Assembly: GCA_963777775.1 (NCBI GenBank)
Contig: CAVZRL010000006.1
Coordinates: 1-64,000 of the forward strand
DNA: 64,000 nucleotides
Direction: 5' to 3'
From: WHSW01 sp963777775
GTDB lineage: Bacteria > Actinomycetota > Thermoleophilia > Solirubrobacterales > 70-9
Positions within the stretch are counted from its first letter, which is position 1. Every line of letters begins with the position of its first letter. Shown here piece after piece: positions 29,289 to 39,104 of the stretch. The notes under the pieces are model-generated. The model was given only the letters and a program-made list of their open reading frames with translations, was not told the origin of the DNA and did not search any database. Both the position numbers and the translations under genes were made by a program.

Positions 29289-29866
29289 CGCATCCCTCCC
29301 TGGCTCAGTTCGTCGCCGCGTCCGGGCGCGGCCGGGCGGAGCTTCTGGAGTGCGGTGCGGATGCGAGTCTTCGCCGTCCCGAGCGGGATCTCCTCGATTG
29401 CGCCGATCTCGCGCGCCGTGTAGCCGAACAGCGTCGCCAGCAGCAGCGCTCGCCGCTGCTCGGTGGGCAGCCGGGCGAGTGCCTCGCGCAGTTCCGCCGT
29501 CTGCTCGGCCGTCTCGCTCCCCGCCACGGGGGGAGCACTCGCCCACAGGGCCCGCTCGGCGTCGCCGATCGCTCCCGGATCCAGCGGCTCGGCGCGCTTT
29601 GCCCGCAGGTGGTCGATCGCGAGGTTGCGGGTGATCGAGAGCAGCCAGGTCGCGACCCGGCCGCGGCGCGCGTCATAGACCCCGGCGTGCCGCCAGGCTC
29701 GGGTGAACGCCTCCTGGGCGATCTCCTCGGCGACCGCGGGGTCGCCGACCATGGTCACCGCGAGCCCGAAGACCCGCGCCTGGAAGCGGCGCACGAACGC
29801 GGTCGCCGAGCCGGGGTCGCCGGCGGCGAGCCCGGCGACGAGCGCCTCATCGGTTAGCGACCACAT
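29285..29866 (-). CDS. ECF sigma factor (SigK/RpoE-like group)
   Basis: A 193-residue sigma-70-family factor. Region 2 contains ATAFVRRFQARVFGLAVTMV, AEEIAQEAFTRAWRHAGVYD and GRVATWLLSITRNLAIDHLR. Region 4 contains REALARLPTEQRRALLLATL, FGYTAREIGAIEEIPLGTAK and TRIRTALQKLR. The GTAKTRI ending is the recognition helix typical of SigK-like ECFs. ATG 29866 is chosen because the upstream GTG extension (to 29920) is not family-like. It is followed by its anti-sigma factor and diverges from the cupredoxin gene, which is a likely target. Frame intact. Confidence 0.88.
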   Translation of the reverse strand: MWSLTDEALVAGLAAGDPGSATAFVRRFQARVFGLAVTMVGDPAVAEEIAQEAFTRAWRHAGVYDARRGRVATWLLSITRNLAIDHLRAKRAEPLDPGAIGDAERALWASAPPVAGSETAEQTAELREALARLPTEQRRALLLATLFGYTAREIGAIEEIPLGTAKTRIRTALQKLRPAAPGRGDELSQGGMR

Positions 29867-29980
29867 TCCGGTTCTACGAAGCTCGCGGCCGGCGGGATTG
29901 CGCGCGGTCCAATCCCACACGACCGCTCGGCCGTATCGACTATCGGGGGAATCAAATAAAGCGTCTCGAGGAGGCTATCC

Positions 29981-30430
29981 GTGACCCGCAAGTTCTTGAT
30001 TCCGATCGCAGCGGTCCTGGTCGCGATCCCGCTCACCTTCGCCGCCTGTGGCGATGATGACGACGAGACGACGGCGGCGGCCGACCAGGAGCCGATCGAG
30101 GCGACCGGCGAAGAGACGACGACCGAGGACTCCGGCGGTGGCGGCGGTGGCGGCGGCGAGACGATCGCGATCAGCGAGACCGAGTTCGCGCTCGACCCCT
30201 CCGATCCGACCTCCGCGGCCGGGACGGTGACCATCGACGTCACCAACGACGGCGCGACGGTCCACAATCTCGGGGTCAAAGGCAACGGGGTCGACGACAT
30301 CAGCTCCGACCTCAACCCGGGTGACAGCGACACGCTTGAGCTCGACCTCGAGGCGGGCACGTACAACCTCTACTGCGGAATCGGCGATCACGCCGCGCAG
30401 GGCATGACGGGAGAACTGACCGTCGAGTAG
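29981..30430 (+). CDS. Cupredoxin-like lipoprotein
   Basis: A 149-residue exported lipoprotein with lipobox FAACG (Cys23), an acidic Gly-rich linker (DDDDETTAAADQEPIEATGE and a run of glycines), then a plastocyanin-like domain: ETIAISETEFALDPSDPTSA, TIDVTNDGATVHNLGVKGNG and EAGTYNLYCGIGDHAAQGMT. The copper ligands are visible as the His of TVHNLG, then Cys, His and Met in YCGIGDHAAQGM. It binds one type-1 copper and probably carries electrons at the cell surface. GTG 29981 has GAGGAG seven bases upstream. It is divergent from the ECF sigma operon and convergent with the amidase. Confidence 0.85.
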   Translation: MTRKFLIPIAAVLVAIPLTFAACGDDDDETTAAADQEPIEATGEETTTEDSGGGGGGGGETIAISETEFALDPSDPTSAAGTVTIDVTNDGATVHNLGVKGNGVDDISSDLNPGDSDTLELDLEAGTYNLYCGIGDHAAQGMTGELTVE

Positions 30431-30447
30431 CCGGGAGGGACGCGTCC

Positions 30448-31921
30448 TTAGCGGGCTTTCGGCGGTACCCAGCCGCCGAAGGCTCGCTCGAGCTCGAGCG
30501 CGACGGCGATCGAGACGATGGTCGCGACCGCGCGCGGCGGCGACCTGGACGCCGAGCGGCAGGCCGCGGTCGTTGAGGCCGAGGGGCACCTCGGTGGCGG
30601 GCAGCCCGAGCAGGTTGAAGGCGGCCTGCGGGCCGAGGATCCAGGGCCGGCCGACGGTGCCGCCGTGGCGAGGGGCGACGCGAGCGAACGGCGGATGCAG
30701 CAGGACTCCGTCGCCGATCGCCTCGGCGACCTCGGTCTCGAGCGACTTCGCGGCGGCGGCAGCGCGACGGTCGAGGCGCTCCGGCATCCGGGTCGCAAGC
30801 TTCTCGGCCAGGGACGAGAGCACCAGCGCCGGGGTGTGCGGACCGACTTGCGGCGGGCCCCGTCGAAGATCAGTTGACGCAGCGGCGCGGAACTCATATC
30901 CCTCCTCGTCGAGCAGCTCGGTGAGGTTGCCCGACTGGCTCACGCGCCGCGAGGTAGGGCTGGATCGCGCCGCGCAGGCCGCGCAGCGACACGCGGCGCA
31001 GGACCGCGCCGCGCTCGGCGAGCGCGCGGGCGGCGCGCACGCGGGCGTTGCGAAGCTCGAGCGAGACCGGGAGCAGCGTGGCGTCGTCGGAGCATCGTCA
31101 CCTCGAGGCCCTCGATCGAGACGTCGGCGGGATCGCCGAGCTCGATCGCCTCGACGCTCGTGTCGCGCCCGTCGGGCCCGGCGATCGCCCGCAGCACCGG
31201 CCACAGGTCCTCGGCGCGGCGCGCGAGCGGGCCGATCCCGAGCATCGCCGAGCCGAGTCGTTGGTCGGGCGCCGGAAAGTGGCCGGTGTGGGGGACGCAG
31301 CCCGGTCGGCTTGTGGCCGAAGACGCCGTTGAAGAACGCCGGGATCCGGATCGAGCCGCCGAAGTCGGTGCCGATCCCGAAGGGCGCGAACCCGGACCCG
31401 ATCGCGGCGCCCTCGCCGCCCGGAGGACCCGCCGGCCGTGCGGGCGGGGTCGTAGGCGTTGTTGGTGCGCCCGTAGACCCTGTTGGTGGACTCGATCCAC
31501 AGCGTCAGCTCGGAGACGTTCGTGACCCCGAGCGGGATCGCGCCCGCGTCGACCAGGCGCGCGACCGCGGTCGCAGTTCGCCGGCGCGAGGTGCCCGCGC
31601 CGGCGATGGAGCCCGGCCGAGTTCGGCAGCCCGGCGACCGCGAAGGACTCCTTGATCGTGCAGGGGACGCCGAGCAACGGCGGCAGCTCCGCAGGGTCGT
31701 CGGCCGCCGCGACGCGCTCGTCGGCCGCCTCGGCCTCGGCCCGGGCCTGCATCGAAGCGGGTCGCGACGACGGCGTTGACCGCCGGGTTCTCGCGCTCGA
31801 TCAGCACGATGTGCGCCTCGACGACCTCGCTCGAGCTGAGCTCGCCGCTGCGGATCGCGGCCGCGAGGTGGGTGGCCGAGCGCTCGGTGATCGAGCGGGC
31901 CGAGAGTGCGATCGTCGCCAT
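30448..31921 (-). CDS. Amidase-signature family hydrolase (heavily frameshifted)
   Basis: Hydrolyses amide bonds (family includes GatA and fatty-amide hydrolases). The N-terminus MATIALSARSITERSATHLA, AAIRSGELSSSEVVEAHIVL and RENPAVNAVVATRFD is clear. Next comes ELPPLLGVPCTIKESFAVAG, whose CTIKES holds the catalytic lysine. The Ser-Ser-Lys core should follow at about 31400, but the frame breaks there into pieces (the GGSSGGEGA-type glycine/serine region lies around 31390-31430). The C-terminal part GRPWILGPQAAFNLLGLPAT and DRGLPLGVQVAAARG agrees with the family; the last residues are ERAFGGWVPPKAR. About 490 residues after repair. At least six indels. Substrate not readable. Confidence 0.7.
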
Positions 31922-32028
31922 CGCCGGCCAGCGTAGATGACCGATCCGGCGCGGGCGCCGGCTTGGCTCAGGGATGAGGATTTCGGCGCGGAGCGTGCCG
32001 AGATCGCTTCGCGGCGTAGGCTGGCGCG

Positions 32029-33242
32029 ATGTCCCTGGCGCGAACCGCCGCGCTGCGGCGCGAGCTCGAGCGGGCGCTGCCCGAGCGCCCGTTCTCGGTC
32101 GAGTTCTGGGACGGCAGCCGGGTCGAGGCGACGAACGGCGCCGGGCCCCGCTTCCGGCTCCGATCGCCGCGGGCGATCGCCCACGCGCTGCGCGCGCCCG
32201 GACAGCTCGGCCTCGGTCGGGCATACGTCTCGGGCGAGCTCGAGGTCGACGACCTCGACGCGCTGATCGGCCTGCTCGATGGCTGGCGCCCGCCGGCGCT
32301 CGACGCCCGCGCTCGCGCCCGGCTCGCGCTCGCCGCGGTGCGCGCCTGCGGGCTCACCCTGCCGCCGAGCCCGCCCGAGGCCGAGCTGAGACCGCGCGGC
32401 GAGCGCCGCACCCGCGCCCGCGACGCGCGCGCGGTCCGCCACCACTACGACCTCCCACCCGAGTTCTTCGGCCTCTTTCTCGGTTCGTCGCTGACCTACA
32501 GCTGCGCGATCTTCTCCGCCGGCGCCGAGACGCTGGAGGCGGCCCAGGAGCACAAGCTCGAGCTCGTCTGCCGCAAGCTCGAGCTGAGCGAGGGTGAGCG
32601 GGTGCTCGACATCGGTTGCGGCTGGGGCAGCTTCGCGATCCACGCCGCCACCCGCCACGGGGTCGAGGTGGTCGGAATCACGCTCTCGGCCCCGCAGGCG
32701 GCGCTGGCGCGAGAGCGCGCCGCCGAGGCGGGGGTCGCCGATCGGGTCGAGATCCGGGTGATGGACTACCGCGACCTCGCCGGCGAGCGCTTCGACGCGA
32801 TCGCGAGCATCGGCATGGTCGAGCACGTCGGCGCCGAGCGGATCGACCTCTACGCCGAGCGGCTCGCAGCGCTGCTCGAGCCGGGAGGGCGGCTGCTCAA
32901 CCACGGCATCGCCCGGCTTCGGCACACCGATCCGGACGCCGGGGCTTTCTCGGAGCGCTACGTCTTCCCCGACGCCGACCCGCTGCAGCTCTCGCGGGTG
33001 CTGTTGGCGCTCGAACGGGCCGGCTTCGTCACCGAGCACGTCGAGGGCTTCGGCGACGACTACGCGGAGACGCTTCGCCACTGGGCGCGCCGGCTCGACG
33101 AGCACGCCGCCGAGGCGCTCCACCTCGCCGGGCCAGAGCGCCTGCGCGTCTGGCGGCTCTACCTGCGCGCGGCTCGAAACGGCTTCGAGGTCGGTTTCAC
33201 GTCGATCTATCAGGTGCTCGCGCGGCCGGCCGAGCGCCCTGA
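32029..33242 (+). CDS. Cyclopropane-fatty-acyl-phospholipid synthase family methyltransferase
   Basis: Adds a methylene or methyl group from S-adenosylmethionine to unsaturated membrane lipids. The N-terminal domain is present (RPFSVEFWDGSRVEATNGAG, then LGRAYVSGELEVDDLDALIG). The catalytic domain follows: VRHHYDLPPEFFGLFLGSSL, TYSCAIFSAGAETLEAAQEH, SAM motif RVLDIGCGWGSFAIHAATRH, FDAIASIGMVEHVGAERIDL, LLNHGIARL and TEHVEGFGDDYAETLRHWAR. About 404 residues. The reading frame as given runs on into the next gene; one missing C near 33239 would give ...ARPAERP and TGA at 33240-33242, so a frameshift is likely at the very end. It is followed by an acyl-CoA ligase, so the pair fits membrane-lipid modification. 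Confidence 0.88.
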
Positions 33243-33288
33243 GATCGGCAATAGACTGGCCGGCGAGGGCGACGACAGAGGAGAGAGC

Positions 33289-34806
33289 ATGAACCTGGCG
33301 GAGAACCTGACCCGCACCGCGAGCGAGCACGGCGACGCGCGTGGCGATCAGGCTCGACGACACCGAGCTCACCTACGCGCAGCTCGACGGCGCCAGCGCC
33401 GCGCGTCGCCGGCGATGCTGCAGCGCGAAGGGCGTCGAGCCCGGCGACCGGGTCGGCGTGATGCTGCCCAACGTGCCCTAGTTCCCGGTCGTCTACTACG
33501 GCGATGCTGCGCGCCGGCGGCGTCGTCGTGCCGATGAACGTGCTGCTGAAGCGGCGCGAGATCGCCTTCTACCTCGAGGACTCCGGCGCCAAGCTGCTGC
33601 TCGCCTGGCACGGCTTCGCCGAGGCGGCCGAGGCCGGGCGCCGACGGAGGCCGGCGCCGAGCTGGTCGAGGTCGAGCCCGGCGAGTTCGAGCGACGCTGG
33701 TCGGAGCGGCGGAGCCGATCGCCGAGGCTGGCCGAGCGCGGCGGAGGACGACACCGCGGTGATCCTCTACACCTCGGGCACGACCGGCAAGCCGAAGGGC
33801 GCCGAGCTCACCCACGCCAACCTCGCTCGCAACGCCGAGGTCTCCTCGCGACGGCTTGCCGACATCGGCGCCGGACGACGTCGTCCTCGGCGCGCTGCCG
33901 CTCTTCCACTCCTTCGGCCAGACCGTGCGGGCTGAACGCCTCGCTGCTGGTCCGGCGCCTGCCTGACCCTGATCCCGCAATTCGACCCCGGCGAGGCGCT
34001 GGAGATCGATCGCAGCGCGACAGGGTCACCGTGTTCTAGGGCGTGCCGACGATGTACGGCGGCGCTGCTCCACCACCCCGAGCGCGGAGAGCTTCGACAC
34101 CTCGTCGCTGCGCATCTGCGTCACCGGCGGCGCCTCGATGCCGGTCGAGGTGCTGCGCGGCTTCGAGGAGGCCTTCGGCTGCAGATCGCTCGAGGGCTAC
34201 GGGCTCTCGGAGACCTCGCCGGTCGCCTCGCTTCAACCACCCCGACCGGGAGCGCAAGCCGGGCTCGATCGGCACCCCGATCGAGGGGGTCGAGATGAAG
34301 GTCGTCGACGAGGACGACAACGAGGTCGCCGCAGGGCGAGGTCGGCGAGATCGTGATCCGCGGCCACAACGTCATGAAGGGCTACTGGCAGCGCCCCGAC
34401 GCGACCGCGGAGGCGATCGCGCGACGGCTGGTTCCACAGCGGCGACATGGCCACGATCGACGAGGACGGCTACTTCTTCATCGTCGACCGCAAGAAGGAC
34501 CTGATCATCCGCGGCGGCTACAACGTCTACCCGCGCGAGGTCGAGGAGGTGCTCTACGAGCACCCCGAAGGTCCGCGAAGCGGCGGTGGTCGGCGTCCCC
34601 CACGACGAGCTGGGGCGAGGAGGTCGGCGCCGCGGTCGTCGCTCAAGGACGGCGAGGAGCTGGCCTCCGAGGAGAGCTCAGCGCGCTACGTCAAGGAGCG
34701 GATCGCCGCCTACAAGTACCCGCGCGTGGTCTGGTTCGTCGACGAGCTGCCCAAGGGCCCGACCGGCAAGATCCTCAAGCGCGAGATCGAGCCGCCGCCG
34801 GAGTAG
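33289..34806 (+). CDS. Long-chain fatty-acid CoA ligase (frameshifted, two in-frame amber codons)
   Basis: AMP-forming acyl-CoA ligase of about 505 residues when rebuilt. ATG 33289 has AGAGGAGA upstream. Family motifs appear in rotating frames: ELTYAQLDGAS, VGVMLPNVP, VILYTSGTTGKPKGAELTHA (A3, 33757-33825), LPLFHSFGQT, GASMPVEVLRGFEEAFGCRS, EGYGLSETSPVAS (A5), GEIVIRGHNVMKGYWQRPDA, YFFIVDRKKDLIIRGGYNVY (A8) and DELPKGPTGKILKREIE (A10 lysine). In two places the frame has TAG where family members have Glu: 33479-33481 (NVP-TAG-FPVVYYG) and 34036-34038 (TVF-TAG-GVPTMYG). About eight indels are also needed. Either it is decayed or this stretch is badly read. Confidence 0.75.
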
Positions 34807-34872
34807 CCGCAGCCGCCTCGTCTACCCGGCGGAAGGTTAGTTTTCGCGGCGCAGCGGGAATCACTGCTGTGC

Positions 34873-36426
34873 GTGGGGCGCGAAGATCAACCGACGGACG
34901 AGATCGATACGGCAGGGGGCAGGCAGGCGACCGGGCTCGCCGATCCGCCGCTGATCGCATCCGGAAGGCAGCTCGGCGGTCGTTATCTGCTCGAGCGCCC
35001 GCTCGGCCACGGCGGCATGGCCGCGGTCTGGCTCGCGACCGACGAGCGGCTCGGGCGCGCGGTCGCGATCAAGGTGATCTCCGAAACGCTCGCGGGCGAG
35101 TCGGAGTACCGCGGCCGGTTCAAGCGCGAGGCGCGGGTGGCTGCCGGGCTCCAGCACCCGAACCTGGTCGGCGTCTACGACTTCGATGCCGGCCAGCGCC
35201 CGTACCTGGTGATGGAGTACATCCCCGGCGGCGATTTGGCGACGCGGATCGAGAACGGCGACGCACCAAAGGGCGAGAGCCTGGCGCGCGAGTTGCTCTC
35301 CGCGCTTCGCTACATCCACATCGAGGGGGTGCTGCACCGCGACATCAAGCCCCAGAACGTGCTCATCGACAACGCCGGCAGCGCCCGGCTGACCGACTTC
35401 GGCATCGCCCAGCCCCGCGATGCGACCTCGCTCACCGGCACCGGGCACCTGATCGGCACCGGGAGCTACATCGCGCCCGAGGTGCTCGCGGGCGGGCGAG
35501 CCAGCGAGCAGGCCGACCTCTATGCGCTCGGCGTCGTGCTCGCAGACGTCGCCCGCGAGGGTGCCGGGGCGGCGCTCTGGGAGCTCACCGACCGCCTTCG
35601 CGATCCCGATCCGGCGCTGCGGCCCCGCTCGGCGACCACCGCCCTGGCGGCGCTCGAGCGCCGCGCGGCGCGCCCGCAGCCGGGGACCGCCACCCAGCCC
35701 TACGCGGCGGCGCCCCCGCTCGTGCCGCTCGATCCGCACGCCGACGGCCCGCCCGCCTCGCCGCCGTTCGAGCCGACGCCGACCGGGACCGGCGACCCTG
35801 CGCGCCGCCGGCTCGTGCTCGGCCTGCTCTTGGCGGGGGCGGTCGCGGTCGTCCTCGCGGTCGCTCTGGCCCTCGGTTCCGGCGGCACCGACGAACCGGC
35901 GATCGACGTCAGGCAGAGGGGTGAGAACGCCGAGAGCCGGGGCGGCGATGCGACGGGCGAGCCGCCTGCCGAGACCACCGGCGCTCCGCCGGCCGGCGCG
36001 ACGCCGTCGGAGACCGGCGCCGCCGACGGCGGCACGGCCCCGCCCACCGACACCGGCGCGGCGTCCGGCGACGGTGCGTCGCTGAACGAGGAGGGCTTCG
36101 CGCTGATCCGCGAGGGCAACTACGCCGACGCGGTCCCGATCCTCCGGGACGCGGTGGCGGCGCTCGAGGGCTCGGGCGACGAGCTCACATACAACTACGC
36201 GCTCTACAACCTCGGCGTCGCCTACCTCGGCGCCGGGCGACCCGCGGACGCGATCCCGGTGCTCGAGCAGCGGATGCAGTTCGACGACGGGCAGCTCGAC
36301 GAGGTCCGAGCGAAGCTCAGCCAGGCCTACGCCGACGCCGGCGAGGCGCCGCCGGACGACAAGCCCGGCAACGGGCCGAAGCCGAAGCACGCGGTACCGC
36401 CGCCGTTCGAAGAGACCGACGACTAG
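34873..36426 (+). CDS. Receptor-type Ser/Thr protein kinase with extracellular TPR domain
   Basis: A 517-residue membrane kinase. The cytoplasmic kinase domain has the P loop LGHGGMAAVWLATDERLG, the VAIKVI lysine, the catalytic loop HRDIKPQNVL, DFG in RLTDFGIAQP and the APE-type SYIAPEVLAGG. A juxtamembrane Pro-rich linker (residues about 260-305) leads to one helix, LVLGLLLAGAVAVVLAVALA. The outside starts with a Thr/Gly/Pro linker and ends in a TPR-like module (EEGFALIREGNYADAVPILR, YNYALYNLGVAYLGAGRPAD, AIPVLEQRMQFDDGQLDEVR). PASTA repeats are absent. All catalytic residues are intact. Start GTG 34873. Frame intact; neighbours unrelated. Confidence 0.88.
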   Translation: MGREDQPTDEIDTAGGRQATGLADPPLIASGRQLGGRYLLERPLGHGGMAAVWLATDERLGRAVAIKVISETLAGESEYRGRFKREARVAAGLQHPNLVGVYDFDAGQRPYLVMEYIPGGDLATRIENGDAPKGESLARELLSALRYIHIEGVLHRDIKPQNVLIDNAGSARLTDFGIAQPRDATSLTGTGHLIGTGSYIAPEVLAGGRASEQADLYALGVVLADVAREGAGAALWELTDRLRDPDPALRPRSATTALAALERRAARPQPGTATQPYAAAPPLVPLDPHADGPPASPPFEPTPTGTGDPARRRLVLGLLLAGAVAVVLAVALALGSGGTDEPAIDVRQRGENAESRGGDATGEPPAETTGAPPAGATPSETGAADGGTAPPTDTGAASGDGASLNEEGFALIREGNYADAVPILRDAVAALEGSGDELTYNYALYNLGVAYLGAGRPADAIPVLEQRMQFDDGQLDEVRAKLSQAYADAGEAPPDDKPGNGPKPKHAVPPPFEETDD

Positions 36427-36514
36427 CTCCCACCCCGCGACCCCGCTCATACGCCCGGCATGCGAGAGTTCTGCGCTCGCAAACCCACTCATCCCATGAG
36501 GAGAAGAGACAGCG

Positions 36515-37886
36515 ATGTCGACCGATGAACTGACCGGCTCCGCCGCGAGCACCCTGCGCGACCGCTTCGGCGATGCGGTCATCACCCCCGCCGACGACGG
36601 CTGGGACGCCGCCCGCCAGGCCTTCAACGTGCTCATCGACCAGAGCCCCGAGGCGGTCGCGCTGCCGTCGTCGGCGGCCGAGACGGCCGCGATCGTCACC
36701 GCGGCGCGCGAGCTCGGGCTGCGAATCGCCCCGCAGGGCTCGGCCCACAACCCCGCGCCGCTCGGCTCGCTCGAGGGCACGGTGCTGATCAAGCTCGAAC
36801 GGATGAAGGCGGTCGAGATCAACGCCGCCGAGCGCCGGGCGCGGGTCGAGGCCGGGGCGCGCTGGTGGGACGTCACCCCACAGGCCTCCGAGCTCGGGCT
36901 CGCGGCGCTGCACGGATCCTCGCCCGAGATCAACGTCGTCGGCTACTCGCTCGGCGGCGGTATCGGCTGGCTCACGCGCAAGCACGGTCTGCAGTCGAAC
37001 GCCGTCACGGCGATCGAGCTGGTGACCGCCGACGGAGCAGAGCGCCGCGTCGACGCCGACAACGAGCCGGACCTGTTCTGGGCCCTGCGCGGCGGCGGCG
37101 GCAACTTCGGCGTCGTCACCGCGATCGAGTTCGAGCTGCTGCCGATCCCCGAGCTCTACGCCGGGGTGCTGTTCTTCGAGTTCGAGCGGACCGGAGAGAT
37201 CCTGCACGCGTGGCACGAGTGGACCGCCGGCGCCCCCGACGAGGTGACCTCGGTCGGGCGCGTGATGCAGTTCCCGGAGCTCGAGCTCGTCCCCGAGCCC
37301 ATGCGCGGCAAGTCGTTCGGCGTGGTCGAGGCGATCTTCATCGGTGACGAGGACGACGGACGCGAGCTGATCGCGCCGCTGCGCGATCTCGGACCGCAGA
37401 TGGACACCTTCGCGATGGTCCCGCCCGCCGGGCTCGCCGAGCTGCACATGGACCCGGTCGACCCGATCCCCTACAGGACCGCGCACTCGCTGGTCGGCGA
37501 GCTGCCGGCGAAGGCGATCGACGACTTGGTCGCAGTCACCGGGCCGGGCTCGGGCTCGCCGCTGCTCACGGTCGAGCTTCGCCACGGCGGCGGCGCGCTC
37601 GCTCGCGCCGAGGCCGGCCACGGGGCGCTCGCGACGCTGCCCGGCAGCTACGCGATGCTCGCGGTCGGCGCAGTGATGGAGCCCGAGATGGCGCCCGCGG
37701 TCGAAAGTCCAGCTCGAGCGCGTCGGCGAAGCGCTGGCGCCGTATCACGCGGGGGATTACGTCAACTTCACCGAGCAGAGGTGCGACGTCGCCGAGCTCT
37801 ACCCGCCCGACGTGCTCGAACGGCTGCGCAAGGTGCGCGCCGAGTACGACCCCGACGGCCTCTTCCGCGCCAACCACGCGGTCTGA
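36515..37886 (+). CDS. FAD-binding oxidase (BBE/berberine-bridge-like family), one frameshift
   Basis: A flavoprotein oxidase, about 457 residues. FAD-binding region: AARELGLRIAPQGSAHNPAP (the His of QGSAHN is the usual covalent-flavin position), VEAGARWWDVTPQASELGLA, SSPEINVVGYSLGGGIGWLT, RKHGLQSNAVTAIELVTADG and LFWALRGGGGNFGVVTAIEF. The substrate domain continues to YAMLAVGAVMEPEMAPAVES, where an indel near 37700 shifts the frame; the tail ALAPYHAGDYVNFTEQRCDV and DPDGLFRANHAV (the BBE end motif) follows, stopping at TGA 37884-37886. ATG 36515 follows GAGGAG. It likely oxidises an alcohol or sugar; substrate unknown. MITE-like element B begins 43 bases after the stop. Confidence 0.8.
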
Positions 37887-37928
37887 GCCAAGGCCGCAGC
37901 GCGGGTCATCGACCCCACCGAGCTCGGG

Positions 37929-38286
37929 CTGGTCGCGTCCCGCTCGAGCCGTCGTCGGGCGCGAGGCGGGGGTCGTTTGTCAGTGAGGGAGGGTGTGGAT
38001 GGAAGCCCAGGTCGCAACCCCCGGCCTCAACCGTCCCTCGGCATCGAGTCCGAGGTTGTTATCGCAATAGAGCAACAACTCTCCTTTCGAGCTCGACGCG
38101 CGATCGAACGGCGGGTTGACGCGCCGCCGGGGGCTCGATTGGCGCCTTATTCTCGGATAGCGAGAAGAAAGCGCCACCCACGGCCGAGTGCCGACCGAAA
38201 GCGCCCGCGCCAGGCACGACTCCCTCCCTCACCGACACCCGACCAGGCACCGCACCCCGACCCGGCCCCGAGCGGAACGCGTCCAG
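37929..38286 (+). repeat. MITE-like element B with terminal inverted repeats
   Basis: Second copy of the element type at 21239-21583. The left end (37929-37993: CTGGTCGCGTCCCGCTCGAG ... TTTGTCAGTGAGGGAGGG) is the inverted copy of the right end (38221-38286: TCCCTCCCTCACCGACACCC ... CCCCGAGCGGAACGCGTCCAG). The right ends of A and B share CTCCCTCACCG, ACCCGACC, CCCCGACCCGG and CGAGCGGAACGC in order. The core (about 225 bases) differs from A: it is AT-richer around 38060-38180 (GTTGTTATCGCAATAGAGCA) with no gene. It ends two bases before the enoyl-CoA hydratase stop. Same size class, same place (right after a gene end). Confidence 0.6.
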
Positions 38287-38287
38287 C

Positions 38288-39080
38288 TCAGGTTCCCGTG
38301 AACTCGGGCGGCCGCTTCTCGGCGAAGGCGATCACGCCCTCGGCGAAGTCGGCCGTGCCGCCCTGCTCGCGCTGGGCCTCGGCCTCGGCGTCGAGTTGCT
38401 CGGCGAGGCCGGGGAGCAGGCGCCGGTTGAGCAGCCGCTTCGCGTTCGCGTAGGCGCGCGTCGGACCGGCCGCGAGCCGCGCCAGCAGCGCCTCGGCCTC
38501 GGCGTCGAGCTCGTCGTCGGCGACGACGCGGTTGATCATCCCCCACTCGAGCGCGGTCGCCGCCGGCACCCGCTCGCCGAGCAGCGCCATCTCGGCGGCG
38601 CGCGCCGAGCCCGCGCGGGCGGGCAGGGTCGCGGTCACGCCGCCGTCGGGGACGAGGCCGATGTTGACGAAGGCGAGCAGAAAGAAGGACGACTCGGCGG
38701 CGATCACGAGGTCGCAGGCGAGCGCCAGCGAGCAGCCGATCCCGGCGGCCGGGCCGTTGACCGCGGCGAGCACCGGCTTCGGCATCTCGCGGACCGCGAG
38801 GATGATCGGGTTGTAGGACTCGCGCAGCCGCTCGCTCAGATCGGGCGCCCCGCCGTCGGCACCGGCGCGCTGCTCGCGCAGGTCGGCGCCGGACGAGAAC
38901 GCCCGCCCCGCGCCGGTGATCAGCAGCGCCCGGACCGCGTCGTCGGCGGCCACCGAGCCGACCGCGTCGCCGAGCTCTCTGCCGAGCTCCTCGTTCCACG
39001 CGTTCAGCGACTCGGGCCGGTTGAGCACGATCCGCGCCGCCGGTCCTCGCGACCTCGAGCGTCACCGTCTCATAGGCCAT
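38288..39080 (-). CDS. Enoyl-CoA hydratase/isomerase (crotonase family), one frameshift near the start
   Basis: Acts on enoyl-CoA esters in fatty-acid or related degradation. MAYETVTLEVAR starts at 39080, and after an indel near 39040 the intact frame runs VLNRPESLNAWNEELGRELG, ADDAVRALLITGAGRAFSSG, AVNGPAAGIGCSLALACDLV, SFFLLAFVNIGLVPDGGVTA, AEMALLGERVPAATALEWGM and GVIAFAEKRPPEF. The oxyanion-hole glycines (FSSGADL and GPAAGIG) are both present. The glutamate in the usual catalytic position reads D in GLVPDGG, typical of the PaaG-like branch. About 263 residues. No other beta-oxidation gene adjoins. Confidence 0.85.
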
Positions 39081-39104
39081 CGCCGCAAAGCCTATGCGCT
39101 GCGC

